The notes under the pieces were generated by a model, which saw only the letters and a list, made by a program, of their open reading frames with translations, was not told where the DNA came from and did no database searches. Both the position numbers and the translations under genes were made by a program. Of a stretch of DNA of 55,564 nucleotides, positions 1 through 7,955 are shown piece after piece. Origin of the DNA: Raineya sp964654605 (lineage in GTDB: Bacteria; Bacteroidota; Bacteroidia; Cytophagales; Thermonemataceae); NCBI GenBank assembly GCA_964654605.1, contig CAZZLW010000045.1, forward strand, positions 1 to 55,564, given 5' to 3'. Positions within the stretch are counted from its first letter, which is position 1. The number at the start of each line of letters is the position of its first letter.

Positions 1-75
1 TTTTTTTTTCAAGCAGAAGACGGCATACGAGTCCTAGTACGGACTCGTGGGCTCGGAGATGTGTATAAGAGTCCG
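1..75. other. Residual Illumina P7/Nextera adapter at contig start
   Basis: After nine T bases, positions 10-31 match the start of the Illumina P7 oligo. An 8-10-base index-like stretch follows. Positions 42-56 match the Nextera read-2 primer with one mismatch, and 57-71 match the transposon mosaic end before the match degrades. The order P7, index, read-2 primer, mosaic end is that of a Nextera library molecule. This is not genomic DNA. The mismatches suggest error-prone reads or consensus. Confidence 0.93.
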
Positions 76-404
76 GGGGTATATCACTAAACTTTGCCCC
101 TACATCAGCAGACTTTACACCGCCTCCAATCACAGGGAATGTCGCTTACAGAGTCGGAGTCGTTGGCGGCGTATGCGACCTAGCAACAGAATACACAGCA
201 GGAAACCAAACCGCCCCAACTGCTTGGGCTGATGTAAATTCGCCAACCTCAATCGATTTAAACCTCACAATGGACTCCATTACGTCAACAGCGCAAAGAT
301 TTACCGCAGTTGCTTGGATTGAATTTTCCGAAAGAATCGAAACAAACTATTATCCCCTTGCAAACCGATATTTTTTCGTAAAATCTGCACTTGCTACAAC
401 GTAG
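75..404 (+). CDS. C-terminal fragment of an unknown protein (5' end lost to adapter)
   Basis: An open frame with no start codon runs from the adapter junction to a TAG stop at 402-404, giving about 109 residues. The translation contains VGVVGGVCDLATEY, then DLNLTMDSITSTAQRF, and ends YFFVKSALATT. It is rich in Thr, Ala and aromatic residues with alternating beta-like patterns, which would fit a secreted or virion structural protein, but I do not recognise a family. The A/C-rich coding strand matches the next two genes and differs from the housekeeping genes further in. A terminator follows directly. The overlapping ATG frame starting at 47 begins inside the adapter and is spurious. Confidence 0.6.
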   Translation, partial: GGISLNFAPTSADFTPPPITGNVAYRVGVVGGVCDLATEYTAGNQTAPTAWADVNSPTSIDLNLTMDSITSTAQRFTAVAWIEFSERIETNYYPLANRYFFVKSALATT

Positions 405-426
405 AGCAAAATCTCAAAAAAAAACA

Positions 427-458
427 AAAGAGGGGGAATACTTACCCCCCTTTTTTTA
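427..458 (+). terminator. Rho-independent terminator after the partial CDS
   Basis: A five-to-six base G run (432-436) pairs with a C run (445-450) across a short loop, and seven T follow at 451-457. It lies 25 bases after the stop of the truncated CDS and just before the ATG at 472, so it separates the two genes. Confidence 0.75.
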
Positions 459-471
459 ACCCTTTTTCCCT

Positions 472-1167
472 ATGAACGAGTTAGACCTCATTAAAGAAGC
501 TTTCAACATACTTTACAAAAAAGCTCCAATAATATTTAGCATTATAGCAATACCAATCATTTTTTTTCGCAAAGAATTGACAGAAGCAATAAAATACCTA
601 ATAAAATGGTATTTACAAAGAAGGGGCGAAAGAATATCAAAAGCACTTGAACCAACTAAACACCCATTTTTTAACTATATGAATAAGTGCATAAACATAA
701 CCATCCCAAACATCGTACTTGAAAACCAAAACAAAGAAAAGATACTAAAAGAATTTTTACTAATAAAATTTTCCACCTTCAAAGATAATTTTAAAATATT
801 TGTAGATAACATAAATAACTACGAAAAAATAACAACCTTTGAACTACAAACCGAAATAATGAAAATATTTGATAACTCCATAAACGAATATAACCAAAAA
901 GCTAAACAACGATTCCAAGAACTAAACATAAACGAAAGCCAAATAAATTACATTATACAAACATTTGACAAATGGCACGAAAAAACCGTTAACATCATAG
1001 GTAACGCAGTTCAAGAAGCCTGCATTAACCCTTTTCTGTCAAGCAACCAAGAACGAATCTCGCAAGTATTAGACTACTTAAAACTTGGATTCAAAATAAC
1101 AATACAAGACGGCGTAAAAGCTTTTAGTTCAATGAACGGCAAATTAGAAAATATTAAAATACATTAA
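472..1167 (+). CDS. Unknown protein with one N-terminal membrane segment
   Basis: This 231-residue protein belongs to no family I recognise. A hydrophobic segment at about residues 15-32 (APIIFSIIAIPIIFF) is followed by a basic stretch and a long, mostly helical, Asn/Lys/Ile-rich body, so it is probably anchored in the inner membrane with the bulk in the cytoplasm. Codon choice is unlike the chromosomal genes: many ATA, AAC and ACA codons and few T-rich ones. The ATG of the next gene lies 3 bases after the stop, so the two probably share a transcript. The setting beside an integrase remnant and tRNA-Lys suggests mobile-element or prophage cargo (inference). Confidence 0.7.
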   Translation: MNELDLIKEAFNILYKKAPIIFSIIAIPIIFFRKELTEAIKYLIKWYLQRRGERISKALEPTKHPFFNYMNKCINITIPNIVLENQNKEKILKEFLLIKFSTFKDNFKIFVDNINNYEKITTFELQTEIMKIFDNSINEYNQKAKQRFQELNINESQINYIIQTFDKWHEKTVNIIGNAVQEACINPFLSSNQERISQVLDYLKLGFKITIQDGVKAFSSMNGKLENIKIH

Positions 1168-1170
1168 AAT

Positions 1171-1665
1171 ATGAAAAAAATACTGATTAGTCTATTATTA
1201 AGCACATTAATCAAAACAATAACCGCACAAAGCACAATAATACCAAGTTACATAATAGACGGCGACACATTCAAGGCGGGTAACTTAACCTACAGAATAA
1301 TGTCAATAGACGCCCCAGAATTAAACCAACCACACGGAAAACAAAGCAAAAACAAACTTGATAGCCTCATAAAACTTAAACCCATAAACATAACAACACA
1401 AGAAAAAGACGCATACGGAAGAATACTTTGCAAACCAACAATAAACGGCAAAAGAATAGACAGCATACTAATAAGAAACGGAACAGCCTGGCACTACAAA
1501 GAATTTAATAACGAAACAATGTTGAAACAAATGCAAATATATGCACAACAAAACAAAATAGGGCTATGGAAAGACAATTGCAAACCAGCCTTATACCCCC
1601 CCGAATTCAGAAAGCTAAAAGCAAAAACAAAAAAAATATACATTGAGGCAACTAATTGCCCATAA
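1171..1665 (+). CDS. Secreted thermonuclease-like (SNase family) protein
   Basis: The 164-residue protein starts with a signal peptide (about residues 1-19, cleavage near AQ) followed by a staphylococcal-nuclease fold. Family landmarks are visible: IIDGDTF with D30 and D32, YRIMSIDAPE with R42, D47 and E50, and AYGR with R84. R42, E50 and R84 correspond to the catalytic Arg/Glu/Arg triad, and the Asp residues to the calcium site. LIRNGTAWHY is the usual late motif. It would hydrolyse DNA or RNA in the periplasm or outside the cell. The length is typical for a minimal SNase. It shares the A/C-rich coding strand of its upstream neighbour, which supports a common foreign origin. Confidence 0.88.
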   Translation: MKKILISLLLSTLIKTITAQSTIIPSYIIDGDTFKAGNLTYRIMSIDAPELNQPHGKQSKNKLDSLIKLKPINITTQEKDAYGRILCKPTINGKRIDSILIRNGTAWHYKEFNNETMLKQMQIYAQQNKIGLWKDNCKPALYPPEFRKLKAKTKKIYIEATNCP

Positions 1666-1671
1666 CCCCCG

Positions 1672-1741
1672 CCCCCCCTGCCTTTTTGCCCGCTCCCCGC
1701 TTGCCTTATCGGCAGGGGGGCGGGCAAAAAGGCAGGGGGCT
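1672..1741. repeat. Long GC-rich palindrome (REP-like hairpin)
   Basis: Two perfect 20-base arms (1674-1693 and 1720-1739) flank a 26-base centre. The centre can itself fold through TGCC/GGCA around TTATC. The element is extremely G+C-rich inside AT-rich DNA. It lies between the nuclease stop and the integrase remnant. There is no T-run, so it is not a standard terminator. It resembles a REP/BIME-type palindrome or the terminal hairpin of a mobile element. No transposase is seen beside it. Confidence 0.75.
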
Positions 1742-1764
1742 ACGGCTCGCCTTACGGCTCGCCA
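1741..1764. repeat. Two-copy 12-bp tandem repeat
   Basis: TACGGCTCGCCT at 1741-1752 is repeated at 1753-1764 with only the last base changed. It directly abuts the GC-rich palindrome and may be part of the same element. Confidence 0.65.
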
Positions 1765-1777
1765 CAGCCCCCAAAAT

Positions 1778-2407
1778 TTACTCTATTTTCGCCATATCAT
1801 TACTAATTTTTCGCTCCAATACCCTCGTATAATATTGCATCGTTGTATGTAGTTTCTTATGTCCTGCCAGTACTTGCACCGTCTCCACCGGCAAACCCCA
1901 ATCATTCAACGCCATTACGCAAAACGTCTTACGTGCTACGTGTGTCGTTAAACGTTTCCGTATACCACACAGATCCGAAAGCTCCTTCAAATAACCATTA
2001 TACCGCTGATTACTCAACACAGGCAATTTGTAACCATATCGCTCCAATATCACTCTTACAACGTCCTGAAAATAACCTTCTATGCAATTTCTTAGGCTCA
2101 CATCTACAATTTTATGATGATAAAGTTCATAGATAGTGCGAGCCGTGAAAGGTTTTTGTTTGCTGGATAGATCCAAATAAAGCAAATGCAAACGATTGCG
2201 TATTTCGTTGAGGGTTGCATTTGCCAACTGGGTTTCGGTAGTATTCCCTTTAATTTTTTGATTTTTAGCATCCCAGTCTTGGGGGAATACTCTTACACTT
2301 GTGGAGAAATCTGGGGAACGTAGTCCCTCTATGGTTATGCGGCAGTACACTGGGCAGGTACCGACCTTATTTTGTTTCGCTTTGCGAAGCCAAAAAAGGA
2401 TTTTCAT
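1778..2407 (-). pseudogene. Tyrosine integrase with internal deletion
   Basis: The 209-residue frame joins both ends of a Bacteroidota-type phage/transposon integrase. Residues 1-100 look like the arm-binding N-terminus (KAKQNKVGTCPVYCRITIEG and VFPQDWDAKNQKIKG). Residues 128-209 are the last part of the catalytic domain, with H156-x-x-R159 (THVARKTF), AGHKK (H183) and the candidate nucleophile Tyr in YYTRV (192/193). The central core-binding region and the first catalytic Arg (usual TGLRxSD motif) are missing. Family members are about 400 residues, so roughly 190 residues have been lost in frame. It is unlikely to recombine by itself. Its position beside tRNA-Lys marks a probable integration site. 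Confidence 0.8.
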
Positions 2408-2532
2408 TTTTTTGAGTTTCTATCATAAGGGTAGGGCAATTTGGCAAGATACGAAAAGCCTTTTGAGTAGGCAACCGAATTTTAGGGGCGGGGCAACCGA
2501 ATTAGGCTTGCCTGATAAGCGGTTAAATCTGC

Positions 2533-2568
2533 AAAAAAGGCGGATTTTCAGTAATGAAAATCCGCCTT
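2533..2568 (-). terminator. Rho-independent terminator of tRNA-Lys
   Basis: A perfect 12-base stem (2539-2550 with 2555-2566) has a 4-base loop. Reading on the minus strand, six T (the A run at 2533-2538) follow. It lies about 25 bases downstream of the tRNA-Lys 3' end. Confidence 0.88.
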
Positions 2569-2590
2569 ATCTATGCTTATTTCGCACAAG

Positions 2591-2663
2591 TGATCCCGCT
2601 GGGGCTCGAACCCAGGACCCCATCCTTAAAAGGGATGTGCTCTACCTGCTGAGCTACGGAATC
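2591..2663 (-). tRNA. tRNA-Lys (anticodon TTT)
   Basis: The minus strand folds as a 73-nt cloverleaf. The acceptor arm GATTCCG pairs with CGGGATC with discriminator A at 2591. The D arm contains AGCTCAGCAGGTAGAGC, the anticodon loop is CTTTTAA, and the T arm has GGTTCGAGCCC. CCA is not encoded. It is flanked by its own promoter and terminator. The integrase remnant lies on the 3' side, as expected when a tRNA 3' end serves as attachment site. Confidence 0.96.
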
Positions 2664-2700
2664 TTTTGCTTTTTAAGAGGGTGTTTCCTAAATTGCAGTG

Positions 2701-2733
2701 CAAAGATAACACAACTTTAACAAATACTCCAAA
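2701..2733 (-). promoter_or_regulatory. Bacteroidota-type promoter for tRNA-Lys
   Basis: On the minus strand TTTG (2730-2733) is separated by 21 bases from TATCTTTG (2701-2708), matching the TTTG/TAnnTTTG consensus. The tRNA begins about 38 bases downstream. The promoter abuts the divergent gene starting at 2737. Confidence 0.6.
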
Positions 2734-2736
2734 CAA

Positions 2737-3468
2737 ATGTTGAAAAAAATTTTCTTTTTTTTAGTTTGCATCAATGGGCTACTTACTGAAAGCATTTATT
2801 GTCAGGATTTTAAGCAAAAAAATTTTCTTGCCGATTCGCTTTTTGCCGTGGGCAAATACAGCGAGGCAGAAGCCGTGTATGCCCAAATTTTAGGGGAAGG
2901 AGTATTTTCGGAGCAAAATGTTCTAAAGCAGGCTTTCATTGCCTCCCAACAGAAAAACTATGTAGCCTATTTGCACTATCTTAATTTGCTTTTACAAAAC
3001 GAACCCAAACTTTCTACCGCCCAAAAAATCTACAATATTGCTACGGCATACGAATTGGAAGGCTACGAGGTGAGTGATAGCAAATGGATTTTACTGCTTT
3101 ATTACGCCTATCATAGGTGGATTATTTTAGGGCTTTGCCTGCTTTTTTTATTGTGGTCTATTAGCTTTTTACGCAGAAAATATACGACTTGGGGAGCTTT
3201 TCAACGAAATGGTATTATTTTGCTTTTGGGTTTGGCTTTTAGCATTTTTTTTGTCAATTTTATTCCGAATATTAATGAGGCGATAGTAGCTTACAATCAT
3301 ACATATTTGATGAAAAGTCCTTCGGCGGCTTCCGAAAAAGTTGTAGTGCTATCCAAAGGGCAAAAACTGAATGTTATTGGCGAAAAAGATGTTTGGCTGG
3401 AAGTAATCTGGGGAAAAGAAAAGGCTTTTGTACGAAAAACACAAGTTTATTTTCACCCATTATTTTGA
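2737..3468 (+). CDS. TPR / two-TM / SH3-domain membrane protein (BatE-like)
   Basis: The 243-residue protein has a signal peptide (residues 1-22, ending YCQ), a TPR-like region (about 28-110, with AVGKYSEAEAVYAQIL), two membrane helices (about 125-145 and 158-180) and a C-terminal bacterial SH3-like domain (about 190-240, with LMKSPSAASEKVVVLSKGQ). This order resembles BatE proteins of Bacteroidota aerotolerance operons. Here it stands apart from the batA-like gene at 9312-10376. A role as envelope scaffold is inference only. plsY follows 74 bases downstream on the same strand. Confidence 0.75.
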   Translation: MLKKIFFFLVCINGLLTESIYCQDFKQKNFLADSLFAVGKYSEAEAVYAQILGEGVFSEQNVLKQAFIASQQKNYVAYLHYLNLLLQNEPKLSTAQKIYNIATAYELEGYEVSDSKWILLLYYAYHRWIILGLCLLFLLWSISFLRRKYTTWGAFQRNGIILLLGLAFSIFFVNFIPNINEAIVAYNHTYLMKSPSAASEKVVVLSKGQKLNVIGEKDVWLEVIWGKEKAFVRKTQVYFHPLF

Positions 3469-3542
3469 TTTCAGGAAAAATTGATTTAACTTGCCATTCA
3501 CTTTTTGTTCAAATTGGTTTAATATTAAACAACAAAGCAAGA

Positions 3543-4190
3543 ATGGATACACTCGCAATTATTATCGCAGGTATTTTGGCTTATCTGGTAGGCTCTATTC
3601 CTACGGCAGTTTGGGTAGGTAAGCGTTTCTATGGCATTGATGTTCGTGAGTATGGAAGCAAAAACGCAGGAGCTACTAATACTTTTAGGATTTTGGGTAA
3701 AAAAGCTGGCATTTTTGTACTGACCATTGATATTTTGAAAGGTTTTGTAGCAACGCACCTTGCTACATTGCTTTTAGATTTAGACCATATCATTGCCTAC
3801 GATTTGATTTATTATCAAATTGCTTTTGGCATTTTGGCTGTTATTGGGCATATTTTCCCGATTTATGTAAATTTCAAAGGTGGCAAAGGGGTGGCTACTA
3901 TTCTTGGAATGGTCATTGCTTTGCACCCACAGGTAGCATTGCTTTCAATACTTGTATTTTTGCTGGTGCTGATAGCTACGCATTACGTTTCATTAGGCTC
4001 TATCATTGCAGGCTTTTCTTTTCCCACTTTCTTGATAACTATACCTGTTTTCAGGCAGAATAATCCTACTTTGGTGATTTTTAGCAGTATATTAGCGTTT
4101 TTGCTAATTATCACACATCGCAAAAACATAAAGCGTCTGCTATCAGGTAGCGAAAGTAAAATTTATTTGTTCAGAAGAAGAAAGGTATAG
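3543..4190 (+). CDS. plsY: Glycerol-3-phosphate acyltransferase PlsY
   Basis: The 215-residue inner-membrane enzyme transfers an acyl group from acyl-phosphate to glycerol-3-phosphate, the first step of phospholipid synthesis. Visible motifs are VGSIPTA near residue 14, the GSKNAGATNTFR loop (about 37-48) and GHIFPIYVNFKGGKGVAT (about 95-112), the three conserved loops of the family. Several membrane helices separate them. The ATG at 3543 gives MDTLAIIIAGILAYLVGS, the expected N-terminus. The frame is open further upstream to 3393, but that extension overlaps the preceding gene and is not family-like. Confidence 0.95.
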   Translation: MDTLAIIIAGILAYLVGSIPTAVWVGKRFYGIDVREYGSKNAGATNTFRILGKKAGIFVLTIDILKGFVATHLATLLLDLDHIIAYDLIYYQIAFGILAVIGHIFPIYVNFKGGKGVATILGMVIALHPQVALLSILVFLLVLIATHYVSLGSIIAGFSFPTFLITIPVFRQNNPTLVIFSSILAFLLIITHRKNIKRLLSGSESKIYLFRRRKV

Positions 4191-4216
4191 TGAAATGAAA
4201 ATCCTGAAACTCTCTT

Positions 4217-6907
4217 TCACCACTTAAACTTCACCCTGCCCATTATCCAACGTCCTTGAAACAGTTGTGAAGAGCTTTGTACAGAAATATTAAAGGTATT
4301 GAGTTGAAAGAGCGTATCGTTATCCAAAAGATTGTAGATTTCCAAGCCTAATTGCAATTTTTTCAGTTGGTAAGTCAGTTCAGTATCAAAAAAGTAAAGT
4401 GATTGCTGTGCTTGTTGAGAGCGAAAATCTAATCTTTCAGCAGAGCAAGTCCAATGTAGTTTTTTCTGCAATCCCTGAAATACCCCCGAAATACGGTACG
4501 TAATGTTCCAATTTTCAGTAGAAGTTACTTCGGTAAGTAGCTTATTTTCCAAAATATTGTAAGAAACTTGTGCAAATGCTTCTAAATTAAAATATCCTTC
4601 AAATAAACTCCTGTACTGCAACTTACTAAATACCGACCTAAAAATATTATTCCCCAAAACAAAGTTATTAACTTGGTTATTATAATTCTGATACGTAAAA
4701 GCATTGAGCCAACGAAAACCCGAAAGCCAAGAATGTACGTACTTATCTAATGTAAGGCTCAATGTCGCCATTTCATTTTTAGGGAAAATTTGGTTTTGCA
4801 TTATGGTAAAATCTTGTTCTACCCGAGAAGCTATGCCGTAATAATTGCTTTGCCTATTGTAAGAGCCATACAAAACCATACTTTGCAAGTGTTGTAAATC
4901 ATCAAAGTTGAAAATAAAGGTTACACGATGCGTAGGAACAAAACGCACCTCCTCGCCCCCACTACGAAAATTCCTGTAACCTACAAGCCAGTAACCATTG
5001 AGCAGGTTTTGCAAAGTTGGGTTTTGCCAAGTGAAATTATATGAAATTTGGGAAAGAATTTTTTTAACTTTCCAAGAAAAACTTACGTTAGGCTCAATAA
5101 ACGAAACCATACTTTTCTTTTCCTCTAAACCTATCCACTTATGTTTCCAGAACCAACTTGTGGCAATTGTATTAAAAGACGTAGGAAAATAGGATAGCGT
5201 TGTTCCAAAGGCATTTTCAGCCGTATGCAAATTGATTTGATTGCGGTAAGCAGGGTCAGCAAGTTCCTGTTCATCACCCCAAAGTTGATATAAAATTTTA
5301 GTAAAGCCCTCAATTTGCTGAAAATTACTCTCTGCCGTGAGTTTCAAAGTTACTTTGGGAACAATTTTTTCAATGTATTCCCCTGCAAATTGCAAAGAAT
5401 TGCCTGGCAAGCGGTTGCTTTGGCGTACAAGATTGGTGTTTGTATCCACCTGCAAAAATGTATTAAAACGCTTGCTATAAAACGACTGCAAGCCCTCAAT
5501 TTTTTGATTAGCCCAATGGAAATTCATCAAAAAAGCCTTTTTCTCACTGATACGACAGCTATATTTTAGTTCATTTTCTATGAGGCGATTAGTTTCCGAA
5601 GAAAGTTCTTGCAAGGGATCTGAACGTGGCGAAGTAGTAACATTGTACGTCAAAGCATTTTCATAGTCCCTTTTCAGAAAAGTTACTTGCAAAGTATTTT
5701 CCCAACGAGAGTAACCATTAGGCGTATGCAATAAGTACAGAGTAGTATGATGTTGTTGCGGCTTGAGAGTAGCTCCTTGATTTTCTTGTAAAACAAAACT
5801 ATCCTCACTCAAACCAAACGTGGTAGAAGAATTTCTGAAAAGTTGGTTGCGGTCTGTGTAGAACTGGTAAATCAGCCGATAGGTGAGTTTATCTTTCCAT
5901 TTACCGTAGTAAGTAAAATTGCTAAACAAGGTATTGTTCAAGTTAGAGCGTTGCTCTAAATTTTGTAACCAATTGAAACGTTGCGGAATGCCCGTGAAAG
6001 AAGGTATGAAAAAGTTTTTTTCCGATTTAGAAAGATTAGCCAAATTGACATTACTCATTGAAGTTACACTTTGCGAAAGCGTAAAAGGCGAGTTCCCGAT
6101 GTTGTTTCCCTGCACAAGCCAAACCCATTTCTGTTTACTTTGCAGTTGAAACATATTATTATGCAGATGCCACTTCTCCTTTACACCTGCTCCGAGTGTA
6201 GTCTCACCGAAAGGACGGCTTTTCTTATTGTTGAGTTTGATGTTCAAGACGGTTTCTTTTTTTTCGGATAAGCCTTTCAGAGTTGGGTTATCAGAGTAGT
6301 TTTCAATGCCTTCTATTTCGCTGACCATATCGGCAGAGATATTCTTTGTACCGACTTTGTAGTCTTTATCAAAAACATTATCGCCTTCAATGAGCAATTT
6401 TTGGATTTGTTTTCCTTTGAAAAAAACATCTCCCTCTTCGGTTACCGATATGCCAGGCAGTTTTTTGAGTACATCTTCTAAGGTTTTTTCAGTGCCACTC
6501 CGAAATTGATCGGCTTTGTAGATAGTAGTGTCACCCTTTTGCTGAATGACAGGAATTTTTGTTGTAATAGTAATTTCTTGAATGCTATTATCATCTTTAA
6601 GCGTAATCTGAAAGTATTTTTCTTGTTCATTAGGCTCAATAAATTGCTCAAAAGGCTTATAGCCTACCATACGTACCGAAAGCGTATAGCCTTCGGGATG
6701 GGTAGGGGAGGTAATTTCAAAAACGCCATTTTCGTTTGTGCTTGTAAATTTGAGGATTGCCTTTTTATTGCCTGCATAAAGAATTACTTGTGCCCCTGCA
6801 ACGCTATTTTGCAAGCTATCTTTTACGTCTCCTTTTATTTTGATTTCTTGCGAATAGAGATGATGCACGATTGCGAAAGCAAAAAATAAAATTTGCCCGA
6901 GCCTCAT
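4217..6907 (-). CDS. TonB-dependent-receptor-like outer membrane protein
   Basis: The 896-residue protein has a signal peptide (about 1-19), a CarboxypepD-regulatory-like domain (about 20-105, IKGDVKDSLQNSVAGAQVILY), a plug-like region (about 110-230, with LEDVLKKLPGISVTEEGDVFFKGK) and a long beta-barrel ending in FKW, typical for outer-membrane insertion. I see no clear TonB box. The gene immediately upstream on the same strand encodes a GLPGLI protein, a common partner of this subclass. The substrate is unknown. Function as an uptake or export receptor follows from the family. Confidence 0.87.
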   Translation of the reverse strand: MRLGQILFFAFAIVHHLYSQEIKIKGDVKDSLQNSVAGAQVILYAGNKKAILKFTSTNENGVFEITSPTHPEGYTLSVRMVGYKPFEQFIEPNEQEKYFQITLKDDNSIQEITITTKIPVIQQKGDTTIYKADQFRSGTEKTLEDVLKKLPGISVTEEGDVFFKGKQIQKLLIEGDNVFDKDYKVGTKNISADMVSEIEGIENYSDNPTLKGLSEKKETVLNIKLNNKKSRPFGETTLGAGVKEKWHLHNNMFQLQSKQKWVWLVQGNNIGNSPFTLSQSVTSMSNVNLANLSKSEKNFFIPSFTGIPQRFNWLQNLEQRSNLNNTLFSNFTYYGKWKDKLTYRLIYQFYTDRNQLFRNSSTTFGLSEDSFVLQENQGATLKPQQHHTTLYLLHTPNGYSRWENTLQVTFLKRDYENALTYNVTTSPRSDPLQELSSETNRLIENELKYSCRISEKKAFLMNFHWANQKIEGLQSFYSKRFNTFLQVDTNTNLVRQSNRLPGNSLQFAGEYIEKIVPKVTLKLTAESNFQQIEGFTKILYQLWGDEQELADPAYRNQINLHTAENAFGTTLSYFPTSFNTIATSWFWKHKWIGLEEKKSMVSFIEPNVSFSWKVKKILSQISYNFTWQNPTLQNLLNGYWLVGYRNFRSGGEEVRFVPTHRVTFIFNFDDLQHLQSMVLYGSYNRQSNYYGIASRVEQDFTIMQNQIFPKNEMATLSLTLDKYVHSWLSGFRWLNAFTYQNYNNQVNNFVLGNNIFRSVFSKLQYRSLFEGYFNLEAFAQVSYNILENKLLTEVTSTENWNITYRISGVFQGLQKKLHWTCSAERLDFRSQQAQQSLYFFDTELTYQLKKLQLGLEIYNLLDNDTLFQLNTFNISVQSSSQLFQGRWIMGRVKFKW

Positions 6908-6935
6908 AACACTAAAAATATTGAGATTTGAAAAG

Positions 6936-6969
6936 CTAAAAGAAAGTAGTCGTTATAGCAAACGACTAC
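6936..6969 (-). terminator. Terminator/stem-loop after the GLPGLI gene
   Basis: A perfect 9-base stem (6946-6954 with 6961-6969) has a 6-base loop. On the minus strand it is followed by TTTCTTTT. It lies between the GLPGLI stop and the start of the receptor gene, so it could reduce read-through from one to the other. Confidence 0.65.
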
Positions 6970-7005
6970 CCATTTTTCCAAAAAAGCATTTGATGCTTTG
7001 GCGGT

Positions 7006-7878
7006 TTAATCCTCAAATTCTTCCAGTTCAAGTTTCATTTTTATATCTCCAAGGTTGATACCTTTGGATTTATAGTAGTTTTTCCTTTTGGTATTTTCTT
7101 CCTTATGTTTGTTCTTGAACTCCTCCCAAGTGAGTACGGGATAGCCTGTTGTCAGAAGTTTATTTTCTACTTTGAAGTTTTGAGTTTGCAGTTCAACTTT
7201 TTGGGCAATAAATTTTACCTCACCTTTTTCGTCCTGTGCTTCAAGGATAAGTCCGGGCAAACCGCACAGCTTCCAAGGACCATCAGGTATGGGTATTTCA
7301 GGGCAAAACCAAGCAATGTAAGTCCTACCTCTGAATGGTTTAGAAATTGCTTTGAAACATTCGTAGCCTTCTATTTTCTTTTTCTCTTGGGTTATTTGCC
7401 AACCAAAGTCGGGTAGTTTTTCTTTTACAACCATAGGTTGTACTTCAACACCCAAACTGCCACCATTCACTGCCGTTTCAATATCGCTAAAACCAAGAAT
7501 GAAATTAGGTGAGTAAAGTTCTTTTTTCTTGAAATCTTTGAAAAAACTATACTTATCTTTGAATAAATCATCTTTCTTAACAGTCTGCTGAACACGAATA
7601 TTTTTCTTAATTACCTCATTGCCTTGTGCATCTATTTCTCTGCCTGTTTCTTTCTCTTGTCTTGTTTCTTGTGGCATTTGTTTGGGCTCTTCCGATTTTA
7701 TTCCCTTCACATCTGCTATTGAACAATCATTATCCCAAAATAGCGTGATTGTCCTTTGGCTTGATACATTCATATTCATAACTTGTAAATAAACTACCTT
7801 CCCTTTCTTAACCTGGTTTTGTGAAAAAATAGAAAAGGGAAGAAAAGATAAAAAAAAGAGAATAAAGTTTCTTTTCAT
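7006..7878 (-). CDS. GLPGLI family secreted protein
   Basis: The 290-residue protein has a signal peptide (about 1-19) and contains the family signature, here CGLPGLILEAQD near residues 203-214. GLPGLI proteins are exported proteins of Bacteroidota, typically encoded next to a TonB-dependent-receptor-like gene, as here (the 896-residue barrel lies just downstream). Their biochemical role is not established. A charged stretch (about 68-100) precedes the conserved core. The pair probably forms one unit, with a stem-loop at 6946-6969 between them. Confidence 0.92.
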   Translation of the reverse strand: MKRNFILFFLSFLPFSIFSQNQVKKGKVVYLQVMNMNVSSQRTITLFWDNDCSIADVKGIKSEEPKQMPQETRQEKETGREIDAQGNEVIKKNIRVQQTVKKDDLFKDKYSFFKDFKKKELYSPNFILGFSDIETAVNGGSLGVEVQPMVVKEKLPDFGWQITQEKKKIEGYECFKAISKPFRGRTYIAWFCPEIPIPDGPWKLCGLPGLILEAQDEKGEVKFIAQKVELQTQNFKVENKLLTTGYPVLTWEEFKNKHKEENTKRKNYYKSKGINLGDIKMKLELEEFED

Positions 7879-7916
7879 ATTTTTTTAGTTTTTAGTTTTA
7901 CCTTACAAGGATAGGA

Positions 7917-7951
7917 AGCTATAAACTCAAATGAGTCTATAGCTCTTTTTT
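7917..7951 (+). terminator. Stem-loop with T-run on the plus strand, antisense to its neighbours
   Basis: AGCTATA-ACTC pairs with GAGT-TATAGCT across AAAT (7917-7944), with one mismatch, and a T-rich run follows on the plus strand. Both flanking genes are on the minus strand, so the T-run is on the unexpected side. It may work on the minus strand as a simple stem-loop, or end antisense transcripts. Confidence 0.45.
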
Positions 7952-7955
7952 TATT

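Noticed and set aside
47..232. Short ORF at the very start
   Set aside because: Its start codon lies within Nextera adapter sequence and its frame conflicts with the longer open frame ending at 404.
2301..2720. A 139-codon open frame across tRNA-Lys
   Set aside because: Its translation includes GARTQDPILKRDVLYLLSYG, the well-known false translation of an antisense tRNA.
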